Of a stretch of 32,738 bases of DNA, positions 12,161 through 22,346 are shown piece after piece (the stretch's first letter is position 1; the number at the start of each line of letters is the position of its first letter). The notes under the pieces are model-generated. The model saw nothing but the letters and a program-made list of their open reading frames with translations. It was not told the DNA's origin and made no database searches. Origin of the DNA: Apostichopus californicus (taxonomy: Eukaryota > Echinodermata > Holothuroidea > Aspidochirotida > Stichopodidae). The stretch lies in NCBI GenBank assembly GCA_020650975.1, contig JAIPMN010000103.1, forward strand, positions 1 to 32,738, in the 5' to 3' direction. The position numbers and the translations under genes were made by a program.

Positions 12161-13396
12161 GTACATATGAAACTGTCAAGTTCAACCATCTCGCTAACTC
12201 TATATATATATGCTCGTACTACCCACAGTGAAGAAAACGGTTGCAACCTCTATCAAGAACCTTTTGTTGTTAACTTCAGTCAAATAAACAAAACTTTGTT
12301 CCTTTAGGGCATGGCCTCCATGTTCATTGATTGAAATCTTTTCAACTTTCCTTTGAGTTGGTTTTTAACTTTAGAAGTTACAAAACCTAAAAAACGGTAG
12401 AAGATTTTGACCCTACTGGCAGTATGATCCAGATATAGTGATCTCCGTGCACCCACTGACATTCTTTGAGCCTCTGGATTATAGTATTTAAACTTATATG
12501 CAAGTGCACTGTGTGTGTGGAGGATGTACAGGTCTTCTCTCTGCAACTCGTAGAATCCCGCAAATTCATGAATTTGTATATATATAGATCAGAATCCAGA
12601 TATCTGGAGGCAAATTATAACAGGAATGTAATCTTAATTAGTGATAATCAGCAAAATACCTGCCCTGCTTCACACTATAAGATGACAATTTTACTCAACC
12701 TACAGGGGGTACTTGTACTCAGAATAATATTGTAATTGATCAGACCCAAGAAATCCTTGTTGATATACTTATTCAAATAAAAGGTTAATCAGTGATTAAT
12801 TAATAAAAATGATTTCGTTCATGGCATGATGTCACTGATTTGTGACACTTTCACATTAAGAGACTAAAGTATAAAGCTAAAGATGAAAACTAGAAATTTT
12901 CAAACTTTTGGATTTTTTTTAAGTTTTGTGTTTTGAAATGAAATTTTTACTTAGATACTCAAACTATATGACCCAAAAAAATTGGGATTTTTGTTCTGAG
13001 CCTGAATAGAATATTAATTTATTTCTGGAAGTCAACTCAAGTGCAATAGCGGCTTTAAGATACAGAAATGTTAAATTTGAAAGAGAATAAATTGCATTGA
13101 TAATCGCATATTCCCTGTAGAGGTATATTTATCCATGTCTTGTGTCGATGTTGTTAGTTATTAGAACAACTGCCAATATGGCTCTGGTCTTACAGTAGAT
13201 ATATTAGTTTGCATTACAGATGCTGCGTTGTAGTGTATTCTGGAACGACCTTTGACCTTATATTCTCATAATCACATCATGATCTCATTGGTGTTAATTT
13301 AAAAATTAATTAAAAATTTAAATTAATTTAAAAGGAGATGCATCAACTTTTGCTAAATATGATCTAAATCTTGTTAATTGAACAACACGTACCCAA
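12161..13396. other. Non-coding, AT-rich DNA
   Basis: Overlapping short frames on both strands between 12058 and 12735 cancel each other out as gene evidence. An extreme AT-rich, near-palindromic patch (TTAAAAATTAATTAAAAATTT type) lies at about 13298-13332. No repeat family or RNA gene is recognised. Confidence 0.5.
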
Positions 13397-13993
13397 CCCC
13401 CCCCCCTAACTGCTAATTAAAGTAATTGTCTCATTTGGGAGATCATATCCTAGTTTAGTTTGTAAAAGATGTGTCCAAGGACTGGTATATATAAATCAGT
13501 GACATCACAGTATCCCTAAGATACCAAAACTTTCTGAAAAAAAAACCCTTTTACATTCTGTAGAAAGAGCAACAAGTTGTACGTTCAGCAATATGGTCGT
13601 AACAATTTGCCGTATGTACATACACAGCATAATCAACTTATAAAGTACAAAATCTAGATTGATGTGGTTGAGAGAACTGAACAGCTGGTNNNNNNNNNNC
13701 CCCCCCCCCCCCCAACTGCTAATTAAAGTAATTGTCTCATTTGGGAGATCATATCCTAGTTTAGTTTGTAAAAGATGTGTCCAAGGACTGGTATGTAAAT
13801 CAGTGACATCACAGTATCCCTAAGATACCAAAACTTTCTAAAAAAAAAACCCTTTTACATTCTGTAGAAAGAGCAACAAGTTGTACGTTCAGCAATATGG
13901 TCGTAACAATTTGCCGTATGTACATACACAGCATAATCAACTTATAAAGTACAAAATCTAGATTGATGTGGTTGAGAGAACTGAACAGCTGGT
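13397..13993 (+). repeat. 280-bp segment in tandem around an assembly gap
   Basis: Copy 1 (13408-13689) and copy 2 (13714-13993) start with the same AACTGCTAATTAAAG right after a C-run (C10 at 13397-13406, C14 at 13700-13713) and end with the same GAACAGCTGGT. By eye they differ only by a 2-base indel near TATATAAATC and very few substitutions. They are separated by 10 Ns and the C14 run. Two alleles, or two ends of a scaffold join stalled at poly-C, are a simpler reading than a real duplication. Confidence 0.9.
13690..13699. other. Assembly gap (10 N)
   Basis: Ten Ns, directly after the end of copy 1 and directly before the C14 run that opens copy 2. A round length of 10 suggests a gap of unknown true size. 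Confidence 0.98.
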
Positions 13994-14379
13994 GATTTAT
14001 ATATAGATACCACGACATCAAATGGAACAATTAATTAGCACAGTTTTCCCGATGCAGAAAGATTTCGAAATGCCCAGTAGATTGCTGCATGATATATGCC
14101 AACAGTTATGCTTTTGCATGATTGATATTATCACAACAAAAAAAAAGCAAAAAAAAGCTTTTCAAGATGGAATTCTGCATGCCTTGGCCGTTATGAAAAT
14201 CAAACTAGTCTATTTTTCTGGGAACAGACAAAAATGAAAAGAAGAAAAGGTGGCTTGTTGACACACCATTGGTCCTATTCATTTAGACCAAGCCCTTTTG
14301 ATGAAATATTGAATAGGCTTTGTTAAAGGGTGTGACAGACAGCCGTAAACAGTCTAGTTTTCTTTGACGCCTTTCCCCT

Positions 14380-14610
14380 TCCCCATGCTGTGATTGACAA
14401 AAGATGAACCGAGGAGGATATTTCGCCATTAATTATCCCATTTTTTTTTTCTGGTCAAGGGACAAACGACGTAGTGTAACAGGCCGGCAAATATCTCTGT
14501 GCGGGCTGTGGCGGAGGGTAGATGGTGTTTTACATTGTAAACAGGCTTTCTGCTTGAGAAGTTAAACTCAACTGGGTCGGTGTTTTGAAAAGCCACTGAA
14601 GTGAGAAAGG
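14380..14610. promoter_or_regulatory. Regulatory-like block (candidate conserved non-coding element)
   Basis: Balanced, higher-complexity sequence with CpGs stands out from simple AT-rich flanks. Visible sites include TGATTGACA (14391-14399; PBX/MEIS-like), CCATTAATTATCCC (homeodomain-like, about 14427-14440), TGTAAACA (14537-14544; Fox-like) and a CpG-rich GGCCGGCAAATATC/GCGGGCTGTGGCGG stretch at about 14483-14516. No frame stays open and no splice pair is evident. The call is based on composition and motifs only. Confidence 0.3.
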
Positions 14611-14719
14611 CTGGCTACAGTTGTTTTTTCATGCTTCCCATCTAACAAAGGATCTCGCCAGCAGCCTTCCATGTCCCTCTTTACCATCGATATGAATATA
14701 TTATATGAAGGGTTTTAAT

Positions 14720-15950
14720 GACCACAGCGTACCACTGATACACTCATTGAACTGTATACACTCTGCCTAAAAAGAATTTTTTTTTTTCTCCCAGGCCATT
14801 TTCATCTTACACTATTGTAGGTTAAATATTGCTAATTTACAGATGGAAAGTTGCTGAAGGAACTGATCAATGTAATATTTTAAGGTTGTGTTTAGTCTGA
14901 TACTATCGCGATATATTTACATTGCAAATTATGTCCGTAAATATTGTTTAATTTCCATAGTTGATTGAATTAACTGAGTGGATATAAATACTCCTTCCTA
15001 TACCCTTGGTGAGGGAATCTTTAAGAATCACGTCTTTTCTTTATAGCCTTAAAATCCTGTTTTGACCGAACATCAAGAATCACTCACTTTAAACGAGGAC
15101 TGTTTATCAAGCAAGCCAGTGAATTATGAAAGTATGCTGTATCGCACATAACAAAATGATATTCATGTTGCTACACAAATGGAAAGATGTAAGAAGCAGT
15201 TTTTTGTGCACAGAACTGTAAGATACTGGTAAAGCTCAAAACTGTAACAGATAATGTTAACAATAAATTATTCCATGCAAAAACCATATATATATTCTGC
15301 ATTCCTAGATGAGAACGATTTTAAAACAAGTAATTTTAAAGAAAGTAAATTCCAATGACAATAATAGAGAAAATTGAAGAAATATCAGTTGAGAAATTGC
15401 ATTCATTCACAAAGGAGACCCCCTGAAAGTAGAGACTGAACATGGGGGTTGGGGAGGGGAGGGGAGGGAAGGGAGGGGAGGGGGAGGCTGAGTTTGGAGC
15501 TCATTTTACACAATGCTCCAGTGATTGTGACATTACTACAGGTTAATTTGAAATTGATTTTGGATTTAGTTTTATCTAATGAATTCATTCTAAACAACTT
15601 TACTTCCTTGAAAATAATGCTGATGTCATTTTCATCTACTTTAGTTCTAGTTAATACATATATTTACTAATGAAACAGCCAATTAAATTTGTCCCTGTTA
15701 AGTCTGGACCAGTTTTAACATCCTGTACTCACTTATTTATCTCAATTCTCATAAAAAAAAAATGAAATGATATGAATCTGTATGTAATATAAAGCTCCTA
15801 CAACTGAATGTTCTAATTGTCCCCACTATGTGGCCTGCAATGTGGCCTGCACTGAGAGACTATACTCATATTAAATTGCAAAGCAACACAGCCCTCCTTT
15901 GACAAGCTGGTTAATACATGGTAACTTAGTGTTAAGCGGTAAAGATAGAT
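14720..15950. other. Non-coding, intron-like DNA
   Basis: AT-rich sequence with T- and A-runs. A purine-rich G tract (15444-15486) gives opposite-strand frames of simple composition. An acceptor-like 'tttttttctcccag' ends at about 14795 but has only a poor donor after it. No recognised element. Confidence 0.55.
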
Positions 15951-16004
15951 TTCTACTTGAAGAATCCCAGATGGCTTCATCGTTCGGTAGAGCTCGGGTA
16001 AATA

Positions 16005-16345
16005 TTGAGTAGAAGTGCTATTCTTTTGCCGCCTTGGCCGATGTGTGCACAGTTGTCTTGCAGGTTTTTCCTCTGCTTAATTCTGTTGCCTAACACCCAT
16101 TGATTTCTCACGCTGCTACGGTGAAAGTTTGTGTGCAAACAGCGGCCTACTTCCTCCTAATGGATGTCCTGATTGCTCTAGGCCCCTAAAACAACACTCC
16201 AAGCTGCATTGTTCGATTATGTAATCGAAAACTAACAAACCGCTTACCCTATCTGAATATATGATAATGAAGCCAGCGGTGAAAGACTTTGTCCAAAATA
16301 GCTGTTGGGATTTAGAATCTGAGGAATCCTGTGGCCATTTCCTTT
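16005..16345. promoter_or_regulatory. Regulatory-like block with a palindromic homeodomain site
   Basis: A block of more even base composition with many distinct words and CpGs, and no long open frame. It includes CCTAATGGATG, GTGCAAACAGCGG (Fox-like GCAAACA), CATTGTTCG (Sox-like), the perfect inverted repeat TTCGATTA-TG-TAATCGAA (16212-16229) and GATAATGAAG. In tone it resembles a conserved developmental enhancer, but no comparison was possible. Confidence 0.32.
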
Positions 16346-17746
16346 AAGGTTCAATCTTTACTGTCCCTAAATGTACGGTGCTAAAATTTTCCATATTTTT
16401 TTGTTTTGTTTGTGCAATTACAGTATATCATAAAAGAACAAATGGTTATATTCTTCGTTTTACTTTTTACCCCTTTATTTGATTAGGGGTGTGGGGGGGT
16501 GGGGAATGAGGGGGGTTTGGGAGTGGGCTGAGAGTGGGTTGTGCTCTGAATGATTGAAGGTTATTCTATGGTGAGTTAGAGTTTCTGACATAACAGCTCT
16601 CGAAACTTTCATATTAAATATATTTGTTAGCTCTCAAATAGTCTCTTTTGTGTTTTTTTAATCCCGCTTGTCTTAGTCAGGAGCATGATAGTACTGGTAA
16701 CTTCAATCACATACTTGATTTCACGATTTGAAACAGCTCTTTGAGTCTGTTCTCTTTAATATCGAGTCATTTCAAGTACTAAACCCCTTGTAATCAGTGC
16801 AGTCCATATACCATATACCATAATAAACCTTGAAAATTCAAACCTTCAAATTAATTGAAAGAAATGTGAAATTTCTGAATATTTCTGATTTGCTTATTTT
16901 AAATCTTTTCAATATAACTGGAATTTGGTGATAAAACATTTATATATATATTTTTTATGAAACTAATGGAATCCTAGTGTATCCCTCACTAATTAATGGT
17001 CTTTGTCACCATGGCAACTTGAAGGACAGTGGGTTTTCTTAATATAGCTGTTTATAGTATAATCAATTGCATGTTATTTGGAGTAAAACCAGATGTTCAG
17101 TCAGTGTGTATTAAATCAACCCGTCGTATTCAATCATGTTAACTTGCACTCTTACTCACTCAGGCTTCTGATGACTCTTTTACTTTAATTTAATCTGTCT
17201 CTGTTCTAATCACTTTAATTAATTATTTGTTTTTTAATTATATACATACCTGTATAAGTTGATCCTATTTATACATTTTATATAACTTATAATAGTGGAA
17301 TATAGGAATTGAAAATTGAATTTGAATTGTGGATGAGTAAACTTGTAGGAGTTGGCACTCGTAGCATTTCGAATAGTTGTATATAGGAACAAAGTCTGCA
17401 AAATTACAGTACTCATTATTAATAACTCATTATTAATAAGAGCATTGTAGTCCTGCAGTGAGTGGGTTGTGGTTATCCATGTAATTCATTGTACTCTCAT
17501 GTTTTCATGGTGTTGTACTCATAGACATTGTGCTATAAGTTTGATTATCCTCCACACTACATATGGATGGATGCATCCAGGGTGTACAACATTGGAAATA
17601 TGATCTGAAATGTGAAAGAAATAATAAATGTCTTATTTAACCACATATATATAGCTACATAAAAGAAAGGAATAATGATAAAGAAAAAGATGAGTTAATT
17701 TTCAAATTGTTGTCAGTTTGAGAAAGAGTTTGCATGGTCCAGAGGG
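16346..17746. other. Non-coding, intron-like DNA
   Basis: AT-rich DNA with a G-rich patch (about 16489-16525) and stretches of ATATAT. The minus-strand frame at 17234-17416 is short and AT-driven. I see nothing else in it. Confidence 0.55.
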
Positions 17747-17889
17747 CTGCTGTACATGTATACTTAATACTGTACATGGTTACAGTGTAGGTTACAGTGT
17801 AGAGTTGATGAATGGAAGATTGAGGACTGCTGTACAAACTAACTACTGTACAGGGTTATAGTGTAGAGTTGATGAACTGAAGATTGAGG
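17747..17889 (+). repeat. Two-copy tandem repeat
   Basis: Copy 1 (17747-17826) and copy 2 (17827-17889) both run CTGCTGTACA..TACTGTACA.GGTTA.AGTGTAG, then AGTTGATGAA..GAAGATTGAGG. Copy 1 has an extra internal GTTACAGTGTAG, itself a 12-base duplication, which explains its greater length. Confidence 0.8.
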
Positions 17890-18441
17890 TGCACAGATGT
17901 TGAGAGCATCATGCTTGACTTCATCCAGGGACAAACTCTTATACATCAGATATGACAAGCTATGTGTTGTTTACAGTATAAGCAGAAACTGCCTCAGTTC
18001 AAGATAAGAAGGAGATATCAATTTAGCCTTGCTTCAGGCAGTATGATTGTCAACTTTTTTCCCCTCCCCCCTTCAAGGCTGGAAGAAAGAAGGTACATGG
18101 TCTGATCTTGAGATACCAATACTGCATTTGACGGATAAATAATCCAGTTTTTGTAACATCCTGGAGAAAGTAGCTCTGAGTGCTGTATAAAATTATTTTG
18201 TAACGTTTTAATCTATCGATAATAAGTAAATTGAACTTAGTTTTAGGGGAAAATCAAGTTTTAGGGTGTTGCTGTCTGTCTGGATTTGATCAAGTTTGTA
18301 ATACTATTCAAATTTAACTTTTACTAAGCTACCCCCTCTTACCCCCCATTCCTCCCCCAAGCTGCTGAATTCTTACTGCTGAACATCACAAGTACTTAAG
18401 AAATCGTTGCTCCTTGCATCTAGACGTTCAGTTATTTGACT

Positions 18442-18489
18442 TGAATGTACAGTACATTCATTTCAGTACATTCAGTACAGTACAGTACA
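18442..18489. repeat. Palindromic GTACATTCA cluster
   Basis: A perfect inverted repeat TGAATGTAC-A-GTACATTCA (18442-18460) is followed by further direct copies of GTACATTCA and GTACAGTACAGTACATTC up to about 18489. A small palindrome seems to have been extended by slippage. Confidence 0.75.
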
Positions 18490-18589
18490 TTCAATGTGGG
18501 TGACAGGCATAGAATTTTCACCATGTTAGCCACTTTGTTAAAAAATACCATTGGTGCATAAAAAATATCTGCTGGCTATAAAATCAAAT

Positions 18590-19260
18590 TCCCACTTGCA
18601 CTTCCCTTGAACTTAATACAAAAGCAGCTGTAATTTCCACGGCCAGATAAATGCCATTGCTCTGTTTTTGTTTATATGGCAAACGGCAAATTCAGGCTGG
18701 CATTAAGCCAGTAAATAGTCCCTGAATTTCTAGGCCTGGGCATCATACCATTCACAGAAAAATAACTGATCCGCTTTTATAATATCACATCCCTCATAAC
18801 TACTTCTGTTAGTGCTGCTTGTCTGAGCTTCTTGAGAGGCCTTGTCATGTCTTGGATTACTTGACACTGTTAATTGGGCAGGAGCTTGTTAAATTTCACA
18901 GTTAGAAAATACCCTGTAAATTCTCTCTAAATGAGCAATTAGGAAAGCTGTTGGGACTGTTGCCTTTCCGTGATCCCGGTAAGCGGTTAAAGAGAGTTGT
19001 TTTATCCAGAGCCCACCAGGATAGGCAAAACACTGCTGTTCCAACTCCCTCTGTCGATCTTATTAGGTTAAGCAAACATATGCAACCAGTTTAACCCTCA
19101 GCTGCCACTAAGAGTTATGATTGGCAGATTGGTAAGAAATGTATCCGAGTTGTATCTTTATATGCGGGGCTGCCGTCGGTAGCCGGGTTCGGCTGTTTCA
19201 GAAGCCGCATAGAGAGAGTAGCCTGATCACTGCTGGGTGATGACTTGAAACACATCTTGT
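18590..19260. promoter_or_regulatory. Large regulatory-like block (candidate conserved non-coding element)
   Basis: About 670 bases of high-complexity sequence with little homopolymer, flanked by simple DNA. It has mirrored and repeated small words such as GGCAAACGGCAAATTCAGGCTGGCATTAAGCC, AGCAATTAGG, GGTAAGCGGTTAAAG, CATATGCAA, CAGCTGCC and TGATTGGCAG, plus a CpG-dense hairpin zone at 19161-19211. No frame is open through it. It looks like the conserved enhancers that cluster around developmental regulators. That is inference from composition; alignment to related genomes would decide. Confidence 0.35.
19161..19211. other. Nested inverted repeats able to fold
   Basis: Outer arms TATGCGG (19161-19167) and CCGCATA (19205-19211) are perfect complements. 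Inside, GGCTGC (19168-19173) pairs with GTAGCC (19179-19184) with one G-T wobble. Alternatively, AGCCG (19181-19185) pairs with CGGCT (19190-19194) around a GGTT loop. The two inner hairpins share AGCC and exclude each other. It does not fit a tRNA: no cloverleaf, anticodon arm or proper T-loop. Confidence 0.55.
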
Positions 19261-19378
19261 AGATTTAAAGCATTGATGACCTGTCAAAGACATCTCTATG
19301 TAAAGAAAACCTGTGGAATACTCAAAGAATGGAGAAATTTGTAGGCTTAGGTTTGCTTCTGCTTATATATATGATGCA

Positions 19379-19463
19379 GAGGGGGGCAGAGGGGGGGGGA
19401 GATGGATAGAGAAAGGGGAGGGGTATGGGAGAAGGGGGAAGGGGAGAAGGGAAGGGAAGGGGA
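19379..19463 (+). repeat. G-rich/purine low-complexity tract
   Basis: Long purine tract of GGGG blocks split by A, GA and single pyrimidines (GGGGGGCAGAGGGGGGGGGAG and similar). The opposite strand is a C/T tract. It is one of about twenty such patches in the window. Confidence 0.9.
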
Positions 19464-19505
19464 TTTCATAAATACCTTTAAACTCTTCAAAATTAGTTAC
19501 ATTAT

Positions 19506-19533
19506 ATCAGGGAGTTGTTGACAACTCCCTGAT
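19506..19533. other. Perfect 13-bp inverted repeat
   Basis: ATCAGGGAGTTGT (19506-19518), a TG centre, and its exact complement ACAACTCCCTGAT (19521-19533). The two-base centre makes a single hairpin strained. A cruciform, a dimeric protein site or a fold-back relic is possible. There are no neighbouring U-run or gene ends to suggest a terminator. Confidence 0.8.
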
Positions 19534-19999
19534 TAGATGCATGTCATAATTTGTGTGGAAAATAAAGTTTGATCTTAATTTCTGATGATTAACATTCAAT
19601 AATTATTAGAAACAATAGTATTGGTCCTTGGTGTTAATATGAAGTATAGTTTATACCTTCTTGAGTACTAGATTTGTTTTCCATGGAGTCGGGCATTGTA
19701 TTGTACTTGTTTTGTAGAAGAGATAGATGGCAGAGACTTTATTTTCATGAGGAGATGGGTCTTCATCCATGCAGAAGAAACGAGCAATTATTCCCCTTGT
19801 AAACATGCTGATAGAATCTAGCTAATATTCTTCTACGCAACTCCCCCCCCCCCTTCTCCCTACTGTGTTACATCAAGTAGCATAGCTCAATTTTGAAGCC
19901 AACTTAAGTCTTAGACTTCCCCTGCCCATTTTATTATCTTCACCTGAGTCCCTTTCATCTCCTTGTGTTCATTGTGGTCATCTTATTCTTCGTTCCTCA
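19534..19999. other. Non-coding DNA
   Basis: AT-rich sequence with a C11 run (19843-19853) followed by pyrimidine-rich DNA. No feature is recognised. Confidence 0.5.
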
Positions 20000-20019
20000 T
20001 GAGACTTGTCAAACTCTTG

Positions 20020-20345
20020 TTTCATGGCTCATTACTCTAGTGGCTTCCAGTCAACTCTTCCCATTGTGCCCGACAATACTGACAAATGGGAGGCTATTGA
20101 CAGTCATCTGCTGCTATTCATTCGCTCCGGGTCTTTGCTAAGCTAATGGAGAAGCGGGCCTTAATCCCCTCTTTCCCTCACTGTATCGCTGCTTCTTTGA
20201 AGTCCGGCCCTTTACAGCGAGCTATTGGGTCGGCTCAATGGCAGAAGAAATTGCCTCGTTGACATGATTTGGCTTAACGTAGCGTGAAAGGGAGAATGGG
20301 GACCATTTCGACATCACTGGGTCAGAGAAGAGCTGTAAACTGTAC
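20020..20345. promoter_or_regulatory. Regulatory-like block (candidate conserved non-coding element)
   Basis: Higher GC and CpG than its surroundings, with no simple runs. Visible sites include CTATTGAC/CTATTGGGTCGG and TCAATGG (Sox- or CCAAT-like), GCCTTAATCCCC (Otx/Pitx-like TAATCC), AAGCTAATGG (homeodomain-like) and GGCTTAACG. Stops break all frames. The motif matches are short and any one could be chance; the compositional change is the main evidence. Confidence 0.35.
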
Positions 20346-21280
20346 TGCTGTCAGTAAAGGCTATAGAGAAACAATTCAATATATGTTACAAACATCTCTT
20401 GGCACCAAAACAGGCAGTTTGTAGTAGGTGCATAGCCTTAGCCATATCACAGATTGGCTCCCTCTGCTCATGTGTTCGTAAATGATCTGATATTTATTGA
20501 CATTTCAAACATCTTTAAAATAAAATAGATAAAGGTCTTGGATGTGCAGGGAAAAAATGCTTTGAACTCATATTCATGCTTGATTTAATTCAAATCGAAT
20601 TTAATTTCACTCATGTAACAGAAAGTCTATACAGCTGTTACATATTCAAAATAAATCACTCTTTAAAACAATTGATCAAATCGCCAAATAATATCCTTCT
20701 TTTCTCCTTAATAGATATTTATCAATCTCAATTTCAGTTCTTTAACCTCTCCATTAGTTTTTATTGGTCAGCTATGTACATAATGTCTGGAATGTCCCCC
20801 CGGACACCCAGGCCTTACTTTTTGGTTGTCCGAAGAAAAAATTGTAGCAAAATAATGACCAATATATATATACTGTAAGAGATGTGTTGGTTTTGGTGAT
20901 AACAATATTAAAATATCATTTTACCTATTTGGTGATATTTAGTTACAATGCAATCTGAATTTGATGTAAACAACTAATCGTCCATCAGACAACCTCCACA
21001 GCTGATTTGGATTGGCTGAATAGACATTCAGCCACATTGATAGATTCCCAGGAGACATGTTTTCCCAAGAGGCATGTGCCAAAATGTAAAATTTGTCTTT
21101 CACAGTTTTTTTGCTACTTGAGGTAATTCCAATGTTTTGAAGACAACCAATATCTTGGCCTTTCTAATAAGGTCATATCATCTATACATAGACATTTAAT
21201 CATGCATTCTCATTTCAAAGATGCTCATTTCACAAAACTCAATCAGTTTCCCTGCCGAGAGTTGTTACCATTAAAAAAAA
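20346..21280. other. Non-coding, AT-rich DNA
   Basis: The 100-codon plus frame (20576-20878) is rich in Ile, Asn, Phe and Ser, as expected from AT-rich non-coding DNA. No splice or promoter context supports it. No repeat is recognised. Confidence 0.5.
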
Positions 21281-21284
21281 AATC

Positions 21285-21515
21285 AGTCTTGCGTTTTTGT
21301 TTGGCTTGTACGTAACTTTAACTGCTGAAGTTTTATGGCCGAGTGTGGGAGCGTATGGCTTCCCGTGTCTTAGCCGTACATTAATGTCAGGGAGATGGAG
21401 TTTGATATATCCCCTCGCCCTCATAAAATGTGTTTTAAATTTAGTTACTACCGCAATCATTAATTACCTGGCCATTACTGTAAAACATCTCATTATGTTT
21501 CCTGTTTCTTTTCCG
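21285..21515. promoter_or_regulatory. Regulatory-like block directly upstream of a candidate exon
   Basis: High-complexity, CpG-containing block with TTTTATGGCC and CTCATAAAA (Hox/Cdx-like), CGTACATTAATGTC, GCAATCATTAATTACC (homeodomain-like) and GGCCATTACTG. It lies inside the longest plus-strand frame of the window (21297-21731, 144 codons), but the minus strand is also open for 73 codons here and the plus product has no recognisable domain. I prefer a non-coding conserved element leading into the acceptor at 21521. Confidence 0.3.
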
Positions 21516-21521
21516 ATGCAG

Positions 21522-21596
21522 ATGGCGTTAGAATCCACCTCACTCAGGAGAAGACAACATCTACCAAGCCTCCTGAACAACTGTCCTCTTAGCCTG
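21522..21596 (+). CDS. Candidate exon, unknown protein (internal or last)
   Basis: A 75-base block lies between a strong acceptor ('cctgtttcttttccgatgcag') and donor 'AGCCTG|gtaaga'. It is open in phase 0 (MALESTSLRRRQHLPSLL..) through the donor. In phase 1, the phase left by the shorter form of the 10853 exon, it reads DGVRIHLTQEKTTSTKPPEQ and then meets a stop two residues later, which would make it a last coding exon. The phase-1 reading has a more typical hydrophilic tail, but I recognise neither. The 75-base length keeps the reading frame if it is an internal cassette exon. The splice signals are the real evidence. Confidence 0.3.
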
Positions 21597-21788
21597 GTAA
21601 GATGCCATAAATCACCAGAGATTTATCTTTCAGCCTTTATTCTGCTCCTCTATCCTATCTTATCTCCTGTGTTAGGCAATAACTCTAGGATACACAGTGT
21701 GTTGGAATTTGAAAACTGTTCTCTTTTGTAGGGTCGGTTTCTCAGGTTTGTGGTGTACTTAGTGTTGTACCAAGTGTTGAAAGAAACG

Positions 21789-22346
21789 CTATGTGACATG
21801 TAAGTGTTAAAACACTCTGTGTGACATGTAAGTGTTCAAACACATGTGTGACATGTATGTGTTCAAACACTCTGTGCGACATGTAAGTGTTCAAAACACT
21901 CTGTGTGACATGCAAGTGTTCTAAAATACTCTGTGTGACATGTAAGTGTTCAAAACACTGTGTGATATGTAAGTGTTCAAAACACTCTGTGTGACATGCA
22001 AGTGTTCAAAACACTCGGTGTGACATGTAAGTGTTCAAACACTCAGTGTGGCATATAAGTGTTAATACACTTTGTGTGACATGTAAGTGTTCAAAACACT
22101 GTGTGACATGTAAGTGTTAAAAGACTTTGTGTGACATGTAAGTGTTCAAAACACTCTGTGTGACACGTAAGTGTTCAAAACACTCTGTGTGACATGGTAG
22201 TGTTCAAACACATTCTGCGTGACATGTAAGTGTTCAAAACACTCTTTGTGACATATAAGTGTTAAAACACTCCATGTGACATGTAAGTGTTCAAAACACT
22301 CTGTGTGACATGCAAGTGTTCAAACACACACTGTGTGACATGTGTT
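21789..22346 (+). repeat. Minisatellite, unit about 29 bp, about 19 copies
   Basis: Tandem units of TCTGTGTGACATGTAAGTG + TTCAAAACAC: 19 nearly full copies plus a partial last one. Variants differ by single bases (CAAGTG for TAAGTG, TTAAAAC for TTCAAAAC) and by loss of 1-3 bases at the ACAC(TC)TGTG joint. Each full unit contains AGTGTT-CAA-AACACT, a 6-bp-arm palindrome. The array starts about 190 bases after the candidate donor at 21597. Confidence 0.95.

Noticed and set aside
14782-14825. Strong acceptor-like tract ending at about 14795
   Set aside because: The only nearby donor is poor (gttaaa) and the 30-base block shows no protein-like character.
19161-19211. tRNA or tRNA-derived SINE head
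   Set aside because: GGGTTCGGCTGTTTC only loosely recalls a B box; no A box, anticodon arm or acceptor stem fits.
21297-21731. 144-codon plus-strand frame, the longest in the window
   Set aside because: Only slightly above the chance maximum; the minus strand is open in the same place; no domain. Only the 21522-21596 part has splice-like borders.
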